9,387 nt of DNA, taken from contig JAEZYZ010000511.1 of assembly GCA_023418705.1 (NCBI GenBank), positions 1 to 9,387 on the forward strand. The letters are read 5' to 3'. Shown here piece after piece: positions 6,070 through 9,387 of the stretch (position 1 is its first letter; each line of letters starts with the position of its first letter). The position numbers and the translations under genes are program-made. The stretch is from Pseudomonadota bacterium (GTDB taxonomy: Bacteria; Myxococcota_A; Polyangia; Polyangiales; Polyangiaceae). The notes below the pieces were generated by a model. That model was not told where the DNA came from. It saw only the letters and a program-made list of their open reading frames with translations, and did no database searches.

Positions 6070-8760
6070 ATGGCAGAGGTCGCGATCGACAACGGCAGGG
6101 CGGCGGCGCCCGATCGCAGCCCGCCCCGCTGGGGCGTTGCCCCCGAGCGGCTGCGCGCCCAGGGCCGCAAGCTCGGCGCCCTGCTCCGGCCCCTACCCGT
6201 CGTGCTCGCCGGCTGTGTCCTGTCCATCTCGGGCCGGACCGCCAACATCGCCGCGACCAGCGCCGATCCGGACCTCCCGCGCGCCATCGCGGGCGCCCTC
6301 GGGGCGATGAAGCTTCAGGTCGATCCGAGCGAAGTGCACCTCATCGACCCCCCAGCGCCGGTGCTCGATTCGCGGCTGCATCGCCCGCGCGCGTGGGTGC
6401 GCGCGCGACCCGAGGGCGAACCAGCAGACATTTTCCTGGTGCGCAGCCGCCTCTCCCCGGAGGGCCGCCTGCTCGAGCTCAGCGGGGTCTACAACATCAC
6501 CGAGTCCTCGGCGGTCGAAGAGGCGCAGCTGGTGGTGCATGGCGAGCGCGCGGCCTGGGTCGTGGGCGGCGGCGGCAAGACGTACAGCGTCCACTACGCC
6601 GATGCCCGCGGGGAGCCCAAGCCAGAGGGGCCGAATTGGACGCGCCTGGCTCGCGCTCAGAACGCGCTCACCAACGCCCAGGAGACCGGGCAGCTCGCAG
6701 GCCTCCGGCGCCGCTCTTTCAAGCTCGATCCCGCAGCCAGCGAGCTGACCCTCGGCTTCACCGAGAGCCACCTGCTGATCTACTCGGACATGAACAAGAT
6801 CGAGGTCCCGACCGAGGCCGAGGGCCCGATCCTTGGTGAGCGCTTCCTGCGCGTGCAGCAACACGTCAAGGCGCGCCCCGGCAACTTGGTGACCTGGGCG
6901 GTCGACCGCGTGCGGGCGCTGCCGTGGTTCGGCAACGATCGCATGCAGGCCGTGAAGGCGCTCGCGTTCGTGGCGCTCGACTGGGCGGAGCAAGCGCTGG
7001 GGACCGTCACCGGGGACGACGGTTCGGAGCGGGTCGCCGAGGAGCTGGGCGAGCTCTTGCATGCGCCGCCCGTGACGTACACCAACCCGGAGACGGGCTG
7101 GCCGCCCCCGCCGATGGAGCCGGTGCTCTCCCCGGCGCTCAAGGGCGAAGGGCAGTGGGTGTCGCTCGACCGCGACGCGTTCATCCGTCAAAACCCCGGC
7201 ACCCCGAGCCCCTTCGTGTTCTCGTTTTTGCGCGTCGACAAGAAGCGGATCTACCAGCAGGTCTTCGTCACGGTCTGGGATCCGCGGCAGGTCGCGCTGC
7301 ACGCGATGAGCGGGACGCGCGAGCCGAAGAGCGCCACCGGCGAGACAGGGCCGGGCCTCATCCCGCGCGACCCGAAGGTCATGTCGCGCCTGGTCGGCGC
7401 GCTCAACGGCGGCTTCCAGGCTCAACACGGCCACTACGGCATGATGGTCGACAAGGTCACCTACCTGCCGCCGAAGCCGTACGCGGCCACGATCGCCGAG
7501 CTGAAGGACGGCTCCAACGGCTTCGGAACCTGGCCCGAAGACGCGACCATCCCGGCGGAGATGGTCTCCTTCCGCCAGAACTTGGTGCCGCTGGTTTTGG
7601 ACGGCGAGTTCAACCCCTACCGCAGCCAGTGGTGGGGCGGAGTGCCCGAAGGCTGGACCGACGATTCGCGCACCGTGCGCAGCGCCCTGTGCCTGACCGA
7701 AGAGGGGTTCGTCGCCTACTTCTATGCCGCGAGCGTGGATCCCCCGCAGCTCTCGCTCGCCATGCGCCGGGCACGCTGCCAGTACGGCGTGCACCTGGAC
7801 ATGAACGCTGGTCACACCGGGCTCGAGTTTTATCGAGTCGATCGGCAGGGCGCGCTGCCACCGCTCGGGCGCGCGCTCGATCCGCAGTGGGAAGCCAGCG
7901 GCGCGGTTTCCGGCATGGACGGCTGGGAATTCCGGGGCCGGCAGATGGTCAAGCTGATGGCCCTGATGAACTTCCCTCGCTACATCCATCGCGAGTCGAG
8001 AGACTTCTTCTATCTGACGCTGCGTCACCTGCTGCCAGGCGTTGCGGTGCCGAGCCGCGTCGACCCGGCAGAGCCAGGTGAGGGCCAGTGGCAGGTCGAC
8101 GGGTTGCCGCAGCACGGATGGCCCTACGCGATCGCCACCACCTGGGTACGTCCCGACGCAGCACGCGCCGAATCCAAGGTGAACCTCGTCAAGCTCGATC
8201 CGAAGATGGTGCGGCTGACCGACAACGTCAGCGACGAGGACGCGGTGGTGCTCGCCGTGCGCCACCCCCGCGGTGGAAGCGACGATTCGCCCGCGCTGTG
8301 GCTCTCGGCGGGCAAGTTCGAGATTTCCCCGAAGGCGCCCGGCATGCTCGCCAAGCGGATCAGCTCGGGGCTCGCTTTCGCGACGGCCTCATCGGGGACG
8401 GCGCGTGCGGCCGTCGGGGTCGGCTCACACGACGGGATGTTGTACTACCTCGAGGTCGCGACGGCGCCGTCACCGGATCGTGACGGCGCACTGCTCGACC
8501 GGCTGCTCGCCGACCTCGGCTGCGATGAGCGCATGTTGCTCGACGAGCCGCTCGGGGTCGCCATCGGCGGCAAGCGCGATCTCGGAGGCCACCCGGTCAA
8601 GCGGACGCGCAACGCGCTGTACTTCGTGCGCGGTGAAGGACCCGGTGCGCGCCGCATCTTCACCGACACGCCCATCGTCCCACCGCACACCTGGTACGCG
8701 CTTCAAAAGCGGCGCACGCACCTGCCCGCGACGGCCGCCGCGACCCCGGCGGGGGGATGA
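6070..8760 (+). CDS. Large predicted envelope protein with divergent phosphodiester-glycosidase (NAGPA)-like domain
   Basis: An 896-residue protein of uncertain function. A basic stretch (RLRAQGRK, 28-34) precedes a moderately hydrophobic segment, 35-53, containing LAGC (46-49), so it may be membrane-anchored or a lipoprotein. Residues 60-370 match nothing I recognise. Residues about 380-600 follow the layout of phosphodiester glycosidase domains: strands FVTVWDPRQVALHA, then LNGGF (445-449), a FGTW segment, VPLVLDGEF (506-514), RSALCLTEEG (537-546) and a closing YGVHLDMNAGH (D577). Typical members end in a DGG motif, so the active-site end is altered. Residues 743-834 repeat the last part of this layout in weaker form, with R779 and D825 in matching places. 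The C-terminus is Ala/Thr/Pro-rich. The ATG at 6070 is the first in-frame start after the stop at 6046-6048, but its ribosome site is weak. Codon use is strongly GC3, so the frame is real. The family call is by pattern and could be wrong. Confidence 0.6.
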   Translation: MAEVAIDNGRAAAPDRSPPRWGVAPERLRAQGRKLGALLRPLPVVLAGCVLSISGRTANIAATSADPDLPRAIAGALGAMKLQVDPSEVHLIDPPAPVLDSRLHRPRAWVRARPEGEPADIFLVRSRLSPEGRLLELSGVYNITESSAVEEAQLVVHGERAAWVVGGGGKTYSVHYADARGEPKPEGPNWTRLARAQNALTNAQETGQLAGLRRRSFKLDPAASELTLGFTESHLLIYSDMNKIEVPTEAEGPILGERFLRVQQHVKARPGNLVTWAVDRVRALPWFGNDRMQAVKALAFVALDWAEQALGTVTGDDGSERVAEELGELLHAPPVTYTNPETGWPPPPMEPVLSPALKGEGQWVSLDRDAFIRQNPGTPSPFVFSFLRVDKKRIYQQVFVTVWDPRQVALHAMSGTREPKSATGETGPGLIPRDPKVMSRLVGALNGGFQAQHGHYGMMVDKVTYLPPKPYAATIAELKDGSNGFGTWPEDATIPAEMVSFRQNLVPLVLDGEFNPYRSQWWGGVPEGWTDDSRTVRSALCLTEEGFVAYFYAASVDPPQLSLAMRRARCQYGVHLDMNAGHTGLEFYRVDRQGALPPLGRALDPQWEASGAVSGMDGWEFRGRQMVKLMALMNFPRYIHRESRDFFYLTLRHLLPGVAVPSRVDPAEPGEGQWQVDGLPQHGWPYAIATTWVRPDAARAESKVNLVKLDPKMVRLTDNVSDEDAVVLAVRHPRGGSDDSPALWLSAGKFEISPKAPGMLAKRISSGLAFATASSGTARAAVGVGSHDGMLYYLEVATAPSPDRDGALLDRLLADLGCDERMLLDEPLGVAIGGKRDLGGHPVKRTRNALYFVRGEGPGARRIFTDTPIVPPHTWYALQKRRTHLPATAAATPAGG

Positions 8761-8783
8761 GCACCCTCGCAGCTCGAGACGAA

Positions 8784-8807
8784 GCGCGTCCGTCCAAGCG
8801 GACGCGC
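8784..8807 (+). terminator. Strong GC hairpin after the 896-codon gene
   Basis: GCGCGTCCG (8784-8792) pairs perfectly with CGGACGCGC (8799-8807) around a six-base loop. It begins 24 bases after the stop of the preceding gene. A nine-pair GC stem in this place fits a transcription terminator or a 3'-end-stabilising structure. It lacks a following T-run, so it is not a classical intrinsic terminator. Confidence 0.5.
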
Positions 8808-8944
8808 GTGGCTCACGCTCGACGACCCATGTTGCCATAATGGCGGATTATTGCGTCGTGACAGCACAGGAGTGATGCCGAAACCCCTCAATTTCCGTCG
8901 AAGCCCCTCGCCAACGTGACAAAGGAAAGCTACCCTTCCCGCGT

Positions 8945-8954
8945 CCGAATTCGG
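8945..8954. promoter_or_regulatory. Perfect 10-bp palindrome CCGAATTCGG
   Basis: Self-complementary 10-mer about 125 bases upstream of the right-edge gene. It could be an operator half of a pair with the palindrome at 8981-8992; the two centres are 37 bases apart. The regulator is unknown. Confidence 0.25.
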
Positions 8955-8980
8955 GTGCGATAACGCGCCGGGCCGCCGGC

Positions 8981-8992
8981 TTCCACGTGGAA
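8981..8992. promoter_or_regulatory. Perfect 12-bp palindrome TTCCACGTGGAA, candidate operator
   Basis: Every base pairs with its partner across the centre. It lies 86 bases upstream of the ATG at 9079, in the middle of a non-coding stretch, which fits binding by a dimeric repressor or activator. No specific regulator family can be named from this sequence. Confidence 0.35.
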
Positions 8993-9010
8993 CTCTCTCC
9001 AGTTACGGCG

Positions 9011-9048
9011 GGCGTGACACACTGATTCGGGCCGGGACCCATCACGCC
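9011..9048. repeat. 7-bp inverted repeat in the putative leader of the right-edge gene
   Basis: GGCGTGA (9011-9017) is the exact reverse complement of TCACGCC (9042-9048), with 24 bases between. It may form a stem in the mRNA leader close to the ribosome binding site, or be a spaced operator. Confidence 0.25.
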
Positions 9049-9065
9049 GGCCATGCTTGCTGAGT

Positions 9066-9070
9066 AGGAG
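9066..9070 (+). promoter_or_regulatory. Ribosome binding site of the right-edge gene
   Basis: AGGAG with an eight-base spacer to the ATG at 9079. It is one of the two clear Shine-Dalgarno matches in the window, and it fixes the start. Confidence 0.75.
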
Positions 9071-9078
9071 ACGAGTGT

Positions 9079-9387
9079 ATGAGCGACAAGGGCGGATCTG
9101 ATCTGGACGTCTTCGACGGGTTGGCGAAGAAGTCCCAACCGAGTGGGCCCGGTCCGATCGACCAGAGCTCCGCACCCGCCCGCAAGAAGACCCTGCTCGG
9201 CTTGCCCACACCCGGCATGCCACCGGGCTCGATCAGCGTGCCCCCCCCGCCGCCACCGAGCCGGGCCAGCTCCCCGGGCAAGCCGAGCCTCCCCCCGCCC
9301 CCGCCGCCCTCGGGACGGTCGGCCCCACCGCCCCCGCCTCCCGCGCCCGGACGAATGAGCGCGCCGCCCCCCCTGCCGCCCGGGGGG
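9079..9387 (+). CDS. Proline-rich protein, N-terminal part only (runs off right edge)
   Basis: An ATG with a good ribosome site opens a frame of 103 codons that reaches the window end without a stop. The N-terminus MSDKGGSDLDVFDGLAKK is acidic and may form a short amphipathic helix. A basic element RKKTLLGLP (35-43) follows. Then comes a low-complexity region with three hexaproline blocks at residues 55-60, 72-77 and 83-88, separated by Ser/Gly/Arg/Ala linkers and followed by PPPLPPGG. There is no signal peptide, so the protein is probably cytosolic. Such N-terminal arms in myxobacteria usually precede a signalling, motility or secretion-associated domain, which would lie beyond the edge; I do not assign one. 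The proline tract is encoded by long C-runs, including eight Cs at 9241-9248. The upstream gap of 318 bases suggests the gene has its own promoter. Confidence 0.75.
   Translation, partial: MSDKGGSDLDVFDGLAKKSQPSGPGPIDQSSAPARKKTLLGLPTPGMPPGSISVPPPPPPSRASSPGKPSLPPPPPPSGRSAPPPPPPAPGRMSAPPPLPPGG

Larger units (their letters stand above)
8761..9078. promoter_or_regulatory. Intergenic/leader region upstream of the proline-rich gene at the right edge
   Basis: A stretch of 318 bases without a supported gene. In order it holds a GC hairpin just after the preceding stop (8784-8807), a small ATAAT/ATTAT inverted pair (8837-8851), two perfect palindromes (8945-8954 and 8981-8992), three CGTGACA heptamers, a 7-bp inverted repeat (9011-9017 with 9042-9048) and a ribosome binding site (9066-9070). 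It is most likely the control region of the downstream gene. No promoter hexamers are assigned. Confidence 0.45.

Noticed and set aside
6193..8265. 690-codon open frame on the minus strand opposite the large gene
   Set aside because: It is a GC-bias shadow, rich in His, Arg and Asp with no motifs. The plus frame has coherent strand and turn motifs and strong GC3.
8841..8854. Sigma-54-like TGGC...TTGC element
   Set aside because: The spacing between the GG and GC dinucleotides is one base shorter than the strict sigma-54 requirement, and no transcription unit begins at a suitable distance.
8840..8875. Tiny ORF MADYCVVTAQE in the gap after the large gene
   Set aside because: Only eleven residues, no ribosome binding site, and no link to a downstream start; probably chance.
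9143..9358. 71-codon Arg/Pro/His frame overlapping the right-edge gene
   Set aside because: It lacks a ribosome binding site and lies out of frame within the gene that begins at 9079 with a good AGGAG site.

Overview
The window is very GC-rich, with G or C at most third codon positions. It carries a housekeeping pyrimidine gene pair next to large poorly characterised envelope-type genes and proline-rich proteins. This looks like a delta-proteobacterial or myxobacterial chromosome (Sorangium, Labilithrix or Polyangium-like). That placement is an inference from style and composition; no marker gene fixes it. I see no rRNA, tRNA, CRISPR array, transposase, integrase or phage gene.

Layout from left to right. 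A leftward gene runs off the left edge (1-258, minus), with a proline-, lysine- and serine-rich N-terminus. A divergent gap with a perfect 7-bp hairpin (259-400) separates it from a rightward glutathionyl-hydroquinone reductase of the Xi-class glutathione transferases (401-1372). Next come dihydroorotase pyrC (1448-2764) and carA, the small subunit of carbamoyl-phosphate synthetase (2761-3927), which overlap by ATGA and have all expected catalytic residues. Fifty bases later is rimO (3978-5396), the radical-SAM methylthiotransferase for ribosomal protein S12. pyrC and carA are clearly one transcriptional unit, and rimO probably belongs to it.

A small lipoprotein with an Ig-like beta fold (5424-5762, minus) converges on rimO. 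A divergent gap of about 300 bases separates it from a large rightward gene of 896 codons (6070-8760). I read its centre as a divergent phosphodiester-glycosidase (NAGPA-type) domain, with what looks like a second degenerate half-copy near the C-terminus. This gene and its secreted neighbour are the least described part of the window.

The large gene is followed by a strong GC hairpin, then a 318-base gap with two perfect palindromes and three copies of a CGTGACA heptamer. A good ribosome binding site then leads into a new gene (9079 to the right edge) with an acidic N-terminus, a basic RKKTLLGLP element and three hexaproline blocks.

Functionally, pyrC and carA provide two early steps of de novo UMP synthesis. 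pyrB and carB are not visible here. RimO modifies the ribosome, and the hydroquinone reductase handles quinone-type electrophiles. The two edge proteins both begin with long disordered proline-rich segments, a style common in myxobacterial regulatory and surface-associated proteins, but their functional domains lie outside the window.
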